A DNA stretch of 64,000 nucleotides from Firm-13 sp037143795 (GTDB taxonomy: Bacteria; Bacillota; Clostridia; Saccharofermentanales; Saccharofermentanaceae): positions 223,486-287,485 of the forward strand of contig JBAWXZ010000003.1 in the NCBI GenBank assembly GCA_037143795.1, written 5' to 3'. Positions 52,707-62,070 of the stretch are shown here, piece after piece. The position numbers were made by a program, and so were the translations under genes. Each line of letters starts with the position of its first letter. Within the stretch, counting starts at the first letter, position 1. Below the pieces are notes generated by a model that worked only from the letters and a program-made list of their open reading frames with translations, searched no databases and was not told the origin of the DNA.

Positions 52707-53528
52707 ATGCCGGTTAAAAAAGAAAAACTGCATCGCGGTTTTCTGTATTATATGCGGATTTACCGTATGATCATTACGCAGGATATTAAAGGCAAGATGC
52801 ATTACCGTGCGGATTTTTTCATATCCATTCTCGGTATGCTGGCCACCAACATTGCCGGTTTTGCAGCGTTCTGGCTGATTTTTCAATCGTTTCCGTCGAT
52901 CAGCGGATGGACTTATTATGAGATGCTGTTTCTGTATGCCTTCTCGCTTCTTGCATTAACACCGGCGCAGATCTTTTTCGATAATAACTGGTCGCTGCGT
53001 TTCTACATATTTTCCGGTGATTTTGTGAAATACTGTTTCCGCCCTGTGAATCTGTTCTTCTATTTTATTTCGGAAGTCATTGATCTGAAAGGGATCGGAC
53101 AATTGCTTTTCGGGGCTGGCACGCTGATTTTTGCGTGGTCACACATCGGGATTGCCGTAAATGCCCGGATGATCCTGCTTTTAGTCCTCGCGCTGTTTTC
53201 GGCATCGCTGATAATGATTGCAATGATGACGGCCGCTTCAGCAACCTGTTTTTGGATTATCAATTCGGGTATCGTCATGATATTTTTATTCCGGTTCAAG
53301 GATTATGCCAAATACCCGATGACGATTTTCAATTCAGGTTTCCAGTTTGTGTTTACTTTCCTGATTCCGATTGGATTTATCTCATATTATCCAAGTCTCT
53401 TTTTTCTGCGGACGGAAGATTTGTCGGTTCTTTCCTACCTTTTACCGTTTGTGGCCGTCTTATTCTTCTACGGTGCGTATAAACTCTGGATGCACGGTGC
53501 AACAAAGTATTCCGGGACCGGATCATAA
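52707..53528 (+). CDS. ABC-2 family permease, second subunit
   Basis: 273 residues with six membrane helices (YYMRIYRMIITQDIKGKMHYRADFF at the start; ILGMLATNIAGFAAFWLIF). It completes the three-gene exporter. GGGGG precedes ATG 52707, 15 bases after the first permease. Confidence 0.82.
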   Translation: MPVKKEKLHRGFLYYMRIYRMIITQDIKGKMHYRADFFISILGMLATNIAGFAAFWLIFQSFPSISGWTYYEMLFLYAFSLLALTPAQIFFDNNWSLRFYIFSGDFVKYCFRPVNLFFYFISEVIDLKGIGQLLFGAGTLIFAWSHIGIAVNARMILLLVLALFSASLIMIAMMTAASATCFWIINSGIVMIFLFRFKDYAKYPMTIFNSGFQFVFTFLIPIGFISYYPSLFFLRTEDLSVLSYLLPFVAVLFFYGAYKLWMHGATKYSGTGS

Positions 53529-53541
53529 TGAAGCGCCGTCT

Positions 53542-54018
53542 TTAAACGTTGGATGCCTTGGCCCGGATATCGTCAGTATCAACACGGATGAGACATACGC
53601 GCTTCAGTGCCTGCGGAGAAAAGATGTGTTCCGGTGTGCCGGTAAAGCCTTCCATCAATTTGTTGAGGGCGTCTTCTTTTTCGATTGGGTCTTCAAGAAT
53701 AAAGGCGCGGCCGAACCCTATGACACTGGTGAAATGGGTTGTCCATTTACAAGGGGAGTCGGCGGATTCAAGGGCATAATCTATGACTACTTCCACACAA
53801 ACACGGTTATTTTGAGAGAGGATATCAATCTTTCTGCCCTCCATTGCGCAATGAAGATAGAAACTTTTACCGGCATACGCATAATTCATCGGGACTACAT
53901 AGGGCTGCCCGTTGTCTGACAGACCAAGATGGCATACGGAAGCCTTTTGTAAAAGCTGCGCAATCGTTAAAGGGTCGGTAATTTCCTTCAGGCTGCGGCG
54001 CATCGGATGTCTGTCCAT
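53542..54018 (-). CDS. NimA-like pyridoxamine 5'-phosphate oxidase family protein
   Basis: 158 residues with the FMN-binding split barrel: KASVCHLGLSDNGQPYVVPMNYAY, then FYLHCAMEGRKIDILSQNNRVCVEV, and HFTSVIGFGRAFILED. Family members are flavoproteins, some reducing nitroimidazoles; the exact reaction is unknown. ATG 54018 gives the normal N-terminus (MRRSLKEI). It is convergent with the exporter. Confidence 0.82.
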   Translation of the reverse strand: MDRHPMRRSLKEITDPLTIAQLLQKASVCHLGLSDNGQPYVVPMNYAYAGKSFYLHCAMEGRKIDILSQNNRVCVEVVIDYALESADSPCKWTTHFTSVIGFGRAFILEDPIEKEDALNKLMEGFTGTPEHIFSPQALKRVCLIRVDTDDIRAKASNV

Positions 54019-54137
54019 ATTTTCACCATTCTTTCCGTCAAATGACTGCCTATCTGCAGGCAAAAGTATTTTTCTTTTTCAGTTTACCTGTTTTTCCGGG
54101 AAATAGAAAAAAATATTGCAATATTGCAAAAAACATA

Positions 54138-54198
54138 TTGACAGCATGCGCTTACAGTATTACTGTATTAAGTACGCAGTACAGCGATACAGTAATAC
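54138..54198 (+). promoter_or_regulatory. Promoter and GntR (YtrA-type) operator
   Basis: TTGACA (54138-54143) with a -10 at TACTGT 17 bases on. GTATTACTGTAT (54157-54168) and ATACAGTAATAC (54187-54198) are a perfect 12-bp inverted repeat with an 18-base spacer, overlapping the -10. The GntR protein encoded downstream is the likely binder. Confidence 0.7.
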
Positions 54199-54265
54199 AA
54201 TATTTGACAGGATCCGGATCATCTATTTGTGCCTGGCACATGATATCCGGAAGAAAGGAGACACG

Positions 54266-54637
54266 GTGGAAAATTACTTCGATTCAAATACGCCGATTTA
54301 CCTTCAGCTGGTAAAGCTTTTTACAATACGGATTGCAGGGGGAGAATGGAATCCGGGAGACCGCGTAATGAGCGTTCGTGATCTTGCTGTTACGTTCAAA
54401 GTGAATCCGAATACCGTTCAGAGAGCTCTGTCTGAGCTTGAAAGAGACGGCCTGGTGTATACGGAGAGAACAAGCGGGCGGTTTATTACGGGTGAGAAAG
54501 ATAAAATCCTCGAAGCGCGGTCAAGACTGGCTGACCAGGAAATTGCGGAATTTGTCAAACAAATGAGGCAGCTCGGGTACAGCCGGGAACAGTGGTTAGC
54601 CCTGGTAGAGGAAACAATGAAGAAGGAGAACACTTGA
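54266..54637 (+). CDS. GntR family regulator, YtrA/YhcF subfamily
   Basis: 123 residues from GTG 54266 (GGAG upstream). DSNTPIYLQLVKLFTIRIAGGEW and the winged helix PGDRVMSVRDLAVTFKVNPNTVQRALSELERDGLVY are typical; the short helical C-terminus (about 85-120) replaces a ligand domain, which defines the YtrA group. These repress ABC operons, often of cell-envelope or antibiotic response. It is the first gene of the ABC unit that follows. Confidence 0.88.
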   Translation: MENYFDSNTPIYLQLVKLFTIRIAGGEWNPGDRVMSVRDLAVTFKVNPNTVQRALSELERDGLVYTERTSGRFITGEKDKILEARSRLADQEIAEFVKQMRQLGYSREQWLALVEETMKKENT

Positions 54638-54638
54638 A

Positions 54639-55346
54639 ATGAGTATCATTGAAATTCAAAATTTAAACAAGAAATTCGGCAGTAATGCTGTCCTGAATGA
54701 TCTGTCCCTGAATCTTGAGGCCGGCAAAATTATAGGCCTTCTGGGTCCGAACGGCTGCGGGAAATCCACGCTTCTCAAAATTATGGCAGGCCTGACAAGT
54801 GACTATGAGGGGAAAGTTCTTTTGGACGGTCACAGTCCCGACATGCACACCAAGGCGATATCGTCCTATCTTCCCGAAAAGACATACTTAAGCGGATGGA
54901 TGCGGCCTGTGGATGCGTTCGACATCTTTACTGATTTTTATACGGACTTTGACCGGGTCAAAGCGATGGAAATGCTCAGGCAGTTTCGCCTGGAAGAGAA
55001 GATGCCGACGAAAAACATGTCGAAGGGAATGCAGGAAAAACTCCAGCTGATCCTGGTAATGGCGAGAAAAGCTAAAATCTATCTGCTGGATGAACCCATG
55101 GGCGGTGTAGATCCCGCGACAAGAAGCGCCATTCTGGATGTGACATTGAAACAGTATTCGGAAGATGCTCTCATGATTTTCGCCACGCACTTGATTGCGG
55201 ATGTTGAAAAGATATTTGACAGCGTTATTTTCCTCGGCTTCGGCGAACTCAAACTCTTCGAAGAGGTGGATGTTATCCGCGAAAAATACGGCAAGAGTGT
55301 TGATGAATTATTCAGGGAGGTATTTGCATGTTCAGTAAGCTTGTAA
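54639..55346 (+). CDS. ABC transporter ATPase, YtrB-like
   Basis: 235 residues with Walker A GPNGCGKST (about 36-44), signature NMSKGMQEKL and Walker B IYLLDEPMGGVDP, and switch His in FATHLIADVE. It lies between the GntR regulator and its permease and should export or sense an envelope-active compound, by analogy with ytr. Overlap with the permease start implies coupled synthesis. Confidence 0.88.
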   Translation: MSIIEIQNLNKKFGSNAVLNDLSLNLEAGKIIGLLGPNGCGKSTLLKIMAGLTSDYEGKVLLDGHSPDMHTKAISSYLPEKTYLSGWMRPVDAFDIFTDFYTDFDRVKAMEMLRQFRLEEKMPTKNMSKGMQEKLQLILVMARKAKIYLLDEPMGGVDPATRSAILDVTLKQYSEDALMIFATHLIADVEKIFDSVIFLGFGELKLFEEVDVIREKYGKSVDELFREVFACSVSL

Positions 55347-56197
55347 AACATGAATTTCGTGCAACGGCGCGTATTATTCCTTTTGTATATTTAGTCACGA
55401 TTTTTCTGGCATTGGTGCACGTCGTAACATCGAAACTTAATATCGGTATAATCTCGAAAATCTCACTGGTTCTCATGGTCATGATGTGCTTTGCCCAGGT
55501 GGCGATTGCATTTGTCCTGGTGATCTGGCGCTACTACAAGAATTTGTATTCGCCGGAAGGCTATCTGACACATACTCTTCCTGTCCATCCTTCGCAGCTC
55601 CTATGGAGCAAGCTTCTGGTCGGCTTTGTCTGGACCGCCCTGAGTTATCTGGTTGGTGCTGTAGTTTTTGTTGGTGTGATGATGACGGATTTTTTCAAAT
55701 CAAAAGACCAGCTTGCCGAAATCTCCAATATATACCATGCTTTCCTGACACAGACCGGCCTTGATAAATATGAGGCGGCGATGTGGGTTTTTGTGATCGC
55801 CATGATGCTGATCTCGATTGTGCTGCTCCTGACGGAAACTTACTTTGCGATCACAGTCGGCAATCTTTCAAAACTGCACTCGCTGGGAATCGGAGGTCCG
55901 ATTCTTGTATATTTTGCTGAATATATCGCACTTCAGATTGTAGCGACGGTTGCAATTCTGTTTGTTCCTCTGGGAATCAGAATCACTTCGTCCGGGGAAG
56001 AACTTCTCGGGTTTAAGCTGGTAACCCAGAACATGTTTTCACAGATTTCTTCGAATTTCAATGCGTTCGGGAATTCCGGTGCGGGAACCGATTCAGGAAT
56101 CATCGGAATCGCTTACTACATTCTCATTCCCTTCATTATGATCGGACTTCTCTTCTGGACCGCACGGATCATTACCCGTCACACAAGCATAAAGTAA
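55328..56197 (+). CDS. ABC transporter permease of the GntR unit
   Basis: 289 residues with six membrane helices and a short N-terminal amphipathic stretch (FSKLVKHEFRATARIIPFVY). It starts inside the end of the ATPase gene with GGGAGG upstream. A strong terminator follows, closing the three-gene unit. Confidence 0.8.
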   Translation: MFSKLVKHEFRATARIIPFVYLVTIFLALVHVVTSKLNIGIISKISLVLMVMMCFAQVAIAFVLVIWRYYKNLYSPEGYLTHTLPVHPSQLLWSKLLVGFVWTALSYLVGAVVFVGVMMTDFFKSKDQLAEISNIYHAFLTQTGLDKYEAAMWVFVIAMMLISIVLLLTETYFAITVGNLSKLHSLGIGGPILVYFAEYIALQIVATVAILFVPLGIRITSSGEELLGFKLVTQNMFSQISSNFNAFGNSGAGTDSGIIGIAYYILIPFIMIGLLFWTARIITRHTSIK

Positions 56198-56218
56198 AGA
56201 GCTATATGCAGTATACTG

Positions 56219-56268
56219 CCGGTCCCTGCCCGCGAGCTTTGTTTTTCGCGGTGCAGGCGCCGGTTTTT
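56219..56268 (+). terminator. Terminator of the GntR/ABC unit
   Basis: CCGG, CCTGC and CCGCGA on the left pair with TCGCGG, GCAGG and CCGG on the right, followed by TTTTT. Confidence 0.85.
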
Positions 56269-56330
56269 GACTCGAATTACATACACAGATTACCCACTTG
56301 GTTGTAGAATATAAACAGGTTGATCCGGAC

Positions 56331-56349
56331 GGTCCGTTCGAAACGGACC
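56331..56349. promoter_or_regulatory. Perfect dyad upstream of the efflux operon
   Basis: GGTCCGTT-CGA-AACGGACC lies 46 bases before the first efflux gene. It may be a regulator site or an RNA hairpin in the leader; no regulator gene is adjacent. Confidence 0.45.
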
Positions 56350-56394
56350 CATAATAATCAGACGATATATAGTGTCTTAAATAAAGGAGAAAAA

Positions 56395-57936
56395 ATGGCT
56401 GAGAATAAGAAAAAAAAGAAGTGGGTAAAGTGGGTGGTCATCGGTTGTGTGGCCCTCGTCATAGGCGGCGTTTCTTACGTGGCATACCAGGCCTCCGCAC
56501 GGGCAGCACAGGCGCTTCTGGCATCTTCTAAAGATGTTTTAGCCGAAAAAGGCGACATTTCTGTGGTTGTTCAGGCGAGCGGCTCTCTGAAACCTTCCTC
56601 ATCGACAACCGTGTATGCTCCGCTCATGGCTGAAGTCGGCGTGCTTTCCGCACAAAACGGCGATGCCGTAAAAAAGGGCGATGTGCTCTTTACCCTGATA
56701 AACAACACAATTGATGATGAAATTGCCTCCCTGCAGGCGAATCTTACAACTCAGGATTCACAGCTTCTTATGGCTGACAAATCAAAAAGCTCGAAAATAC
56801 TTTCCCCTGTATCAGGCCGTGTAAAAGCTGTTTATGCAGTGTCCGGACAGGCTGCTGCCTCTGCGATGCAGATGAATAACGGTCTGATTCTTATTTCAGC
56901 GGACGATAAAATGGAACTGCGTTTCGTGCCGGCATCTGCTGTCGCTGCCGGAGATCCGGTTACCGTAGTTATCGGTGATCAATCTGTCGAGAGCACAATA
57001 CAGACGTATATCAACGGGGAGGCATCCGTTCTTCTTATAGATGACTCATATGAGCTTGGCGCTGCTGCTCAAGTCACAGCCAAAGATGGTACGGCACTCG
57101 GTGAGGGAACGCTTCTGGTCCATATGCCGTATTATGTCACAGGTTCGGAAGGCGTTGTGTCTTCAGTCTCCGTGGCTGTCAACGATGCGGTTTCTACAGG
57201 GGATACGCTGGTTAAGCTTGAGAAATCGGTATATTCGGCAACATACCTGCAGCTTCTGGCATCCCGTCAGAATACGCTCGACCAGCTGTCCGGGAAGCTG
57301 GCCAAAAAAGAACAGCTTACCGTCCGCGCCCCGCAGGATGGCGTCATTGAGAATTTGAAGGTGACACAGGGCACAAGCGTGCCGGAAGGATCCGCACTTT
57401 TTTCCATCGGATCAACCGCTGCATTCGAGCTTGTGGTTGCGGTCGACGAACTTGATATTGCCAATGTCCTTGTCGGGCAGACAGCAAATATTGCACTTGA
57501 TGCACTGGCCGGAGCTACGTTTACCGGCAAAGTCACCCGGATTTCCGGTACCGGAACCTATACAAACGGCATGACAACCTATGATGTAACAATTCTTTTG
57601 GACCAGACTGATAAGATTCTTTCGGGCATGAGTGCCAGGGCGGATATACTTGTCGCTTCCCATCAGGGTGTGCTTCTGATTCCGGTATCCGCAATTAAAA
57701 CAATAGATGGTGAGAAGTATGTAATGGTTATGCCCGCGCCTGGCTCAAAAGAGGCGGCAGCGGGGTCGGAAGGCGTACAGACCAAAATTACCGTCGGTCT
57801 TTTCAACAGCACGCAGGCTGAAGTCCTTTCCGGAATCCAGGAAGGGCAGTATGTAAAAGACCTTGCTGCGGCTACTGGCAGTACCAACTTTATGTTTGGC
57901 AACAGGAATTCCAACACGGCAGGGACATCATCATGA
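56395..57936 (+). CDS. MacA-like membrane-fusion (HlyD family) protein
   Basis: 513 residues. A Lys-rich start and one membrane helix (about 13-33) are followed by a barrel-sandwich core: GDISVVVQASGSLKPSSST, LSAQNGDAVKKGDVLFTL, a helical hairpin of reduced size, VRAPQDGVIENLKVTQGTSVPEGS, and the beta domains VGQTANIALDALAGATFTGKV and VSAIKTIDGEKYVMV. It links the MacB-like permease to outside partners in Gram-positive efflux. AGGAGA precedes ATG 56395; ATGA overlap with the next gene. Confidence 0.85.
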   Translation: MAENKKKKKWVKWVVIGCVALVIGGVSYVAYQASARAAQALLASSKDVLAEKGDISVVVQASGSLKPSSSTTVYAPLMAEVGVLSAQNGDAVKKGDVLFTLINNTIDDEIASLQANLTTQDSQLLMADKSKSSKILSPVSGRVKAVYAVSGQAAASAMQMNNGLILISADDKMELRFVPASAVAAGDPVTVVIGDQSVESTIQTYINGEASVLLIDDSYELGAAAQVTAKDGTALGEGTLLVHMPYYVTGSEGVVSSVSVAVNDAVSTGDTLVKLEKSVYSATYLQLLASRQNTLDQLSGKLAKKEQLTVRAPQDGVIENLKVTQGTSVPEGSALFSIGSTAAFELVVAVDELDIANVLVGQTANIALDALAGATFTGKVTRISGTGTYTNGMTTYDVTILLDQTDKILSGMSARADILVASHQGVLLIPVSAIKTIDGEKYVMVMPAPGSKEAAAGSEGVQTKITVGLFNSTQAEVLSGIQEGQYVKDLAAATGSTNFMFGNRNSNTAGTSS

Positions 57937-58676
57937 TTGAGCTCAAAAAAATCAGCAAAACCTATATTCTGGGCGGGGATACCGTTCATGCCGTCGATGA
58001 GCTTTCGCTCACGATAGAAGAACATGAGTTTGTGGCAATCATCGGTGCATCCGGCAGCGGAAAGTCGACTTTGATGAATATTATCGGTTGCTTGGATGCG
58101 GTCGATGAAGGGCAGTATCTGCTGCGCGGCCAGGATATCTCTTCCTATACCGACAGGCAGATGTCGACACTGAGGAACCGGGAAATCGGTTTTGTATTCC
58201 AGCAGTTTAACCTGCTGCAAAAACTGACGGCCTTGGAAAATGTCGAACTTCCGCTGATATATCAGGGTATGGGGCTTGCACAGAGAAAAAAGAGAGCTGT
58301 CGAGGCACTCGTACGTGTGGGTCTCGAATCCCGCATGCACCACAGGCCCAATCAGTTGTCCGGAGGCCAGCAGCAGAGGGTTGCCATAGCAAGGGCCATT
58401 GTAACCAGACCTTCCCTTATTCTGGCAGATGAGCCTACCGGCAACCTGGATTCCCGATCCAGCAAAGAGATTCTGGAACTACTGCATGAACTATATGAAG
58501 CGGGGAATACCGTTCTCCTGATTACACATGACATTCATACCGCTTCAGAGGCCAAACGCCGTGTACGCCTGGTTGACGGGCGCATCGTTATGGACAGTAA
58601 GTACGACGATGAGGCAGCTTTTTTGGCCGAAGAGGAAAGAGCAGAAAGATTGCATAGGGAGGCGATGAAGTTATGA
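57933..58676 (+). CDS. MacB-type ABC ATPase
   Basis: 247 residues of the LolD/MacB class: Walker A GASGSGKST (about 38-46), FVFQQFNLLQKLTALENVELP, signature LSGGQQQR, Walker B LILADEPTGNLD and the switch His in LLITHDIHTA. It overlaps both neighbours by four bases (ATGA), so the three proteins are made in fixed ratio. Confidence 0.93.
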   Translation: MIELKKISKTYILGGDTVHAVDELSLTIEEHEFVAIIGASGSGKSTLMNIIGCLDAVDEGQYLLRGQDISSYTDRQMSTLRNREIGFVFQQFNLLQKLTALENVELPLIYQGMGLAQRKKRAVEALVRVGLESRMHHRPNQLSGGQQQRVAIARAIVTRPSLILADEPTGNLDSRSSKEILELLHELYEAGNTVLLITHDIHTASEAKRRVRLVDGRIVMDSKYDDEAAFLAEEERAERLHREAMKL

Positions 58677-59857
58677 AGCTTACACAAGCTGTCAAAATGG
58701 CCTTCTCTGCCATACTCAGCAACAAAATGAGATCGTTTCTGACGATGCTGGGCATTATTATCGGTGTCCTTTCCGTAACGCTGCTGGTGGGAATTGTCCA
58801 GGGGGCGACCGACTCTGTAACTGCCCAGCTTCAAGGCCTCGGAGGAAACAAGCTGATGGTAAGCATCACCAGCCCGAAGGCCACCTATATTACACTTGAG
58901 GATCTGGCAAACCTGCAGAACAAGGACGGCCTTGGACTGATTGCACCGGCTATTCAGGGTAAAGATACAGCCAAATCGGATGGCAAAATATCCTCAGCCA
59001 GTATTTCAGGGGTTACGGATACTGCACAGACTGTTGACGGCATTACTGTTGTCAATGGACGGTTTATTCAGCAAAGCGACAATCAGAACCGTCTCAATGT
59101 CGCAGTCGTCGGTGCGAAAATTGCGAAAGACCTATTTGGACATACGGATGTTGTCGGCAGCAGCTTTACTATGCTTGGCCGTTCCTTTGAAATTATCGGC
59201 GTACTCAAAGAGGATGGGACGACATCCATGAGTTCACAGGATTCAACAGTATATATCCCCATCAACACTGCTTCCCGGCTTATGAATCAGACATCAATCC
59301 GATCCTTCAACGCGGCCACTATCTCCTCGAGCACAGTTAATCAGGGAAAAACGGCACTTGAGAATTTTCTTGGTTCCAAAATCAAGGCGTCATCTGACAA
59401 TAGTGAAGACAAGGGTTATACCATCTTCAATATGGGAGATATTCTCAGTGCTTTTGACAGCATAATGGGTACCATGTCTCTTCTGTTGGGCGGTATCGCC
59501 AGCATTTCACTTATTGTCGGCGGTATCGGAATCATGAATATCATGCTGGTTTCGGTAACGGAGAGAACGCGGGAAATCGGAATCCGTAAAGCCATCGGAG
59601 CACAGCATTCTGACATTCTGATTCAGTTCCTGATTGAGGCTGTTTCCATTTCGATAACCGGAGGTCTGATCGGTATGCTCATGGGGGCTGGATTGCTTCA
59701 GGTTCTAAGTGGTATCATGGATTTACAGTTACACCTGTCTGTTTCGGTTTCTGCTCTGGCACTTGGGTTTTCGCTGGCTATCGGTGTTATTTTCGGAATA
59801 TATCCTGCAAACAAGGCGGCCATGCTCAAGCCAATCGATGCACTTCGCTACGAGTAA
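58673..59857 (+). CDS. MacB-type ABC permease
   Basis: 394 residues with the FtsX/MacB plan: one membrane helix near 20-45 (MRSFLTMLGIIIGVLSVTLLV), a large outside domain (about 50-275) and three C-terminal helices with GGIGIMNIMLVSVTERTREIGIRKAIGA. It probably exports a peptide or lipid-like compound with the MacA-like adaptor. The operon ends here. Confidence 0.92.
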   Translation: MKLTQAVKMAFSAILSNKMRSFLTMLGIIIGVLSVTLLVGIVQGATDSVTAQLQGLGGNKLMVSITSPKATYITLEDLANLQNKDGLGLIAPAIQGKDTAKSDGKISSASISGVTDTAQTVDGITVVNGRFIQQSDNQNRLNVAVVGAKIAKDLFGHTDVVGSSFTMLGRSFEIIGVLKEDGTTSMSSQDSTVYIPINTASRLMNQTSIRSFNAATISSSTVNQGKTALENFLGSKIKASSDNSEDKGYTIFNMGDILSAFDSIMGTMSLLLGGIASISLIVGGIGIMNIMLVSVTERTREIGIRKAIGAQHSDILIQFLIEAVSISITGGLIGMLMGAGLLQVLSGIMDLQLHLSVSVSALALGFSLAIGVIFGIYPANKAAMLKPIDALRYE

Positions 59858-59904
59858 AGTACTAACCGGAACAACCGGGGCCTATATGGCCGGAAACGGT
59901 GATC

Positions 59905-61302
59905 ATGGTACACAAAAAAGAACAGGATTATTCATCCCGGATTCCCGCGCATGTGCATGCGTGTATGGAGTTATTGGCCCAAAGCGGTTATGAGTCCTAT
60001 TTGGTCGGCGGTGCTGTGCGGGATTTACTTCTCGGCAGCACCCCGGCTGATTTTGATTTGGCATCTAATGCGACCCCGGCACAGATGCTGGAGGTTTTTC
60101 AGAATTTCAAGACATTATCGACCGGCGTCGTCCATGGGACGGTAACTGTAATTCACTCCGGAAGGCCCGTCGAAATCACTACCTACAGGGTAGACGGTGC
60201 ATATTCGGATTCCCGCAGACCGGATAACGTACTGTTCAGCGGCCTGATCGAAGAAGATGTCAAACGGCGCGACTTCACGATCAACGCCCTTGCGATGGAC
60301 AGATATGGGGAGATCATTGATTTTGTCGGCGGGCAGGAAGATCTTTCCAATCGAATCATCCGCTGTGTCGGCGACCCGGATCTTCGCATGCAGGAGGACG
60401 CACTGCGCATATTGCGTGCACTTCGTTTTTCGGCCGTACTCGGGTTTCCCATCGAAGAAAAAACGCGCCGCAGCCTTTTTCGTTATAAAAAACTACTGGT
60501 ACGTGTATCGGCAGAGCGAATCTGGACTGAATTATCCGGCCTGATCTGCGGAAACTGGGCGGACCGGGTACTTTCCCATTATGTAAATATCCTGGGAGTT
60601 GTGATTCCTGAAATTCTGCCGATGAAAGGGTTCCAGCAGCACAACCCCCATCACAGTTATGATGTATGGGAGCATACAGTAAAGACGGTTATGAATTCGC
60701 CGCCGCAGAGAAGTATCCGCCTGGCAGCCTTGTTTCATGACAGCGGTAAACCGGATACTTTCGTTATGGATGCCGAAGGCATAGGTCATTTCTATGGACA
60801 TCAGAAAATCAGCAGGGATATTGCGCACAATGTTCTCGTGCGGCTGAAGTCGGACACGCGTACCAGGGAACAGGTAGAGACACTTGTCCTTTGGCATGAT
60901 ATCAATTTTGAGCCGTCCGAAAAAATAATCCGCCGCCGGCTCAACCAGTTCGGCGAGCTTATGTTCAGGGACCTTCTTGCACTCAAGCGTGCGGATACGC
61001 TTGCCCAGTCGGAAAAAAGCCTGTACCGTCTTGAGGAGCAGGCGCATATACAGGAGCTTTTAGAGAAAATCCTCGCAGAAAACGCCTGCTTCTCGATGAA
61101 GGACCTTGCACTGGACGGGAAAGACCTGCTGGCGATCGGCGCTGTACCCGGGGAAAAAATGGGGGATATATTGCAGGCTGTCCTTTCCGCGGTAATTGAC
61201 GGCGAACTGGTCAACGATCGGGAGGTGCTGCTTGGCTTCGCACGGAAACTGCTTGCCGATGACACAGGGAAGCAAACTGACAGCAGCACACATCAAAGTT
61301 AA
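59905..61302 (+). CDS. cca: CCA-adding tRNA nucleotidyltransferase
   Basis: 465 residues of the class II enzyme. The polymerase head shows LVGGAVRDLLLGSTPADFDLASN with the metal-binding DFD (about 51-53), RDFTINALAMDRYGEIIDFVGG and the RNA-binding domain with RILRALRFSAVLGF. A C-terminal HD domain is present (LAALFHDSGKPDTF). It builds or repairs the CCA end of tRNAs. The start is ATG 59905; GTG 59899 is possible. Confidence 0.93.
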   Translation: MVHKKEQDYSSRIPAHVHACMELLAQSGYESYLVGGAVRDLLLGSTPADFDLASNATPAQMLEVFQNFKTLSTGVVHGTVTVIHSGRPVEITTYRVDGAYSDSRRPDNVLFSGLIEEDVKRRDFTINALAMDRYGEIIDFVGGQEDLSNRIIRCVGDPDLRMQEDALRILRALRFSAVLGFPIEEKTRRSLFRYKKLLVRVSAERIWTELSGLICGNWADRVLSHYVNILGVVIPEILPMKGFQQHNPHHSYDVWEHTVKTVMNSPPQRSIRLAALFHDSGKPDTFVMDAEGIGHFYGHQKISRDIAHNVLVRLKSDTRTREQVETLVLWHDINFEPSEKIIRRRLNQFGELMFRDLLALKRADTLAQSEKSLYRLEEQAHIQELLEKILAENACFSMKDLALDGKDLLAIGAVPGEKMGDILQAVLSAVIDGELVNDREVLLGFARKLLADDTGKQTDSSTHQS

Positions 61303-61322
61303 AAACATATAGCAGACAAAAA

Positions 61323-61360
61323 AATGCCCGGCTGTTTTTTTTGCAGCCGGGCATTCCTGC
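61323..61360. terminator. Bidirectional terminator between cca and hsp20
   Basis: AATGCCCGGCTG (61323-61334) pairs perfectly with CAGCCGGGCATT (61344-61355), with a T run on the minus strand after hsp20. Confidence 0.85.
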
Positions 61361-61372
61361 CTTTAGATTTGT

Positions 61373-61828
61373 TTATTGGATATCAATTTTACGGTTCTTC
61401 GGGAGACCCGTTTCCTTTTTAGGAAGTGTTACGGACAAAATACCGTTCTCAAGGGTCGCTGATATCTGATCCGCATTAATATTGGACAGATGAAAGCTTC
61501 TTGAAACAGTACCATAACGGCGTTCGCGGCAAATATAACCTTCGCTGTTTGTTTCTTTGCTTTCATCTTCGACGACGGAAATGATGAGTTGGTCTTCGTT
61601 CACCTCCATATTAACCTGCTCTTTCTTAATTCCCGGCAAATCTGCATCAAGGAAATATTCATTTTCAGTCTCACGGATATCCACTTTCATTTGGTGGGCG
61701 TCGCGGAAATAGGCCGGGGGAAATGTGTCACGCAGGAAGTTGTCAAAAAACAGATCCATTTCGTTGCTCCGGCTGTCCGCGGAACTGAGCCCGCGATTTC
61801 TTTTGTCAAAAGGTACAAGTCCAAACAT
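61373..61828 (-). CDS. Hsp20-type small heat-shock protein
   Basis: 151 residues. A short N-terminus (FDKRNRGL, NEMDLFFDNFLRD) precedes the alpha-crystallin domain, MKVDIRETENEYFLDADLPGIKKEQVNMEV, FHLSNINADQISATLENGILSVTLPK. It holds unfolding proteins soluble. GGAGG precedes ATG 61828 and a CtsR box overlaps the promoter region, so heat induction through CtsR is likely. Confidence 0.93.
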   Translation of the reverse strand: MFGLVPFDKRNRGLSSADSRSNEMDLFFDNFLRDTFPPAYFRDAHQMKVDIRETENEYFLDADLPGIKKEQVNMEVNEDQLIISVVEDESKETNSEGYICRERRYGTVSRSFHLSNINADQISATLENGILSVTLPKKETGLPKNRKIDIQ

Positions 61829-61879
61829 AGTAAACACCTCCAATTTTCATGTGCGCGCCAGCTGCCAGAAACATCTGAC

Positions 61880-61896
61880 TTTGTCTATCTTTGACC
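61880..61896 (-). promoter_or_regulatory. CtsR operator
   Basis: On the minus strand GGTCAAA-GAT-AGACAAA, a tandem heptamer with the NAN spacer; only one base departs from the RGTCAAA-NAN-RGTCAAA consensus. It lies about 55 bases before hsp20. Confidence 0.72.
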
Positions 61897-61995
61897 TTCT
61901 AGTATCATTGTAGAACGTGACTTTTAAATATTCGTAACTAATTTATTAAAAAAATGTTATTTCTGTGACACGGAAATATTACGCAGGCGCAGCAC

Positions 61996-62020
61996 TTAGC
62001 TGCCGTGCTTTTTCGGTGCG
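61996..62020 (+). terminator. Small hairpin in the metF leader
   Basis: AGCAC pairs with GTGCT followed by TTTTT. It is short, so terminator or attenuator use is uncertain; a -10-like TACAAT follows near 62029. Confidence 0.35.
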
Positions 62021-62070
62021 ACTCATGGTACAATGGGAAACACATAAATCCATTGCAGGAGCGTATTATC

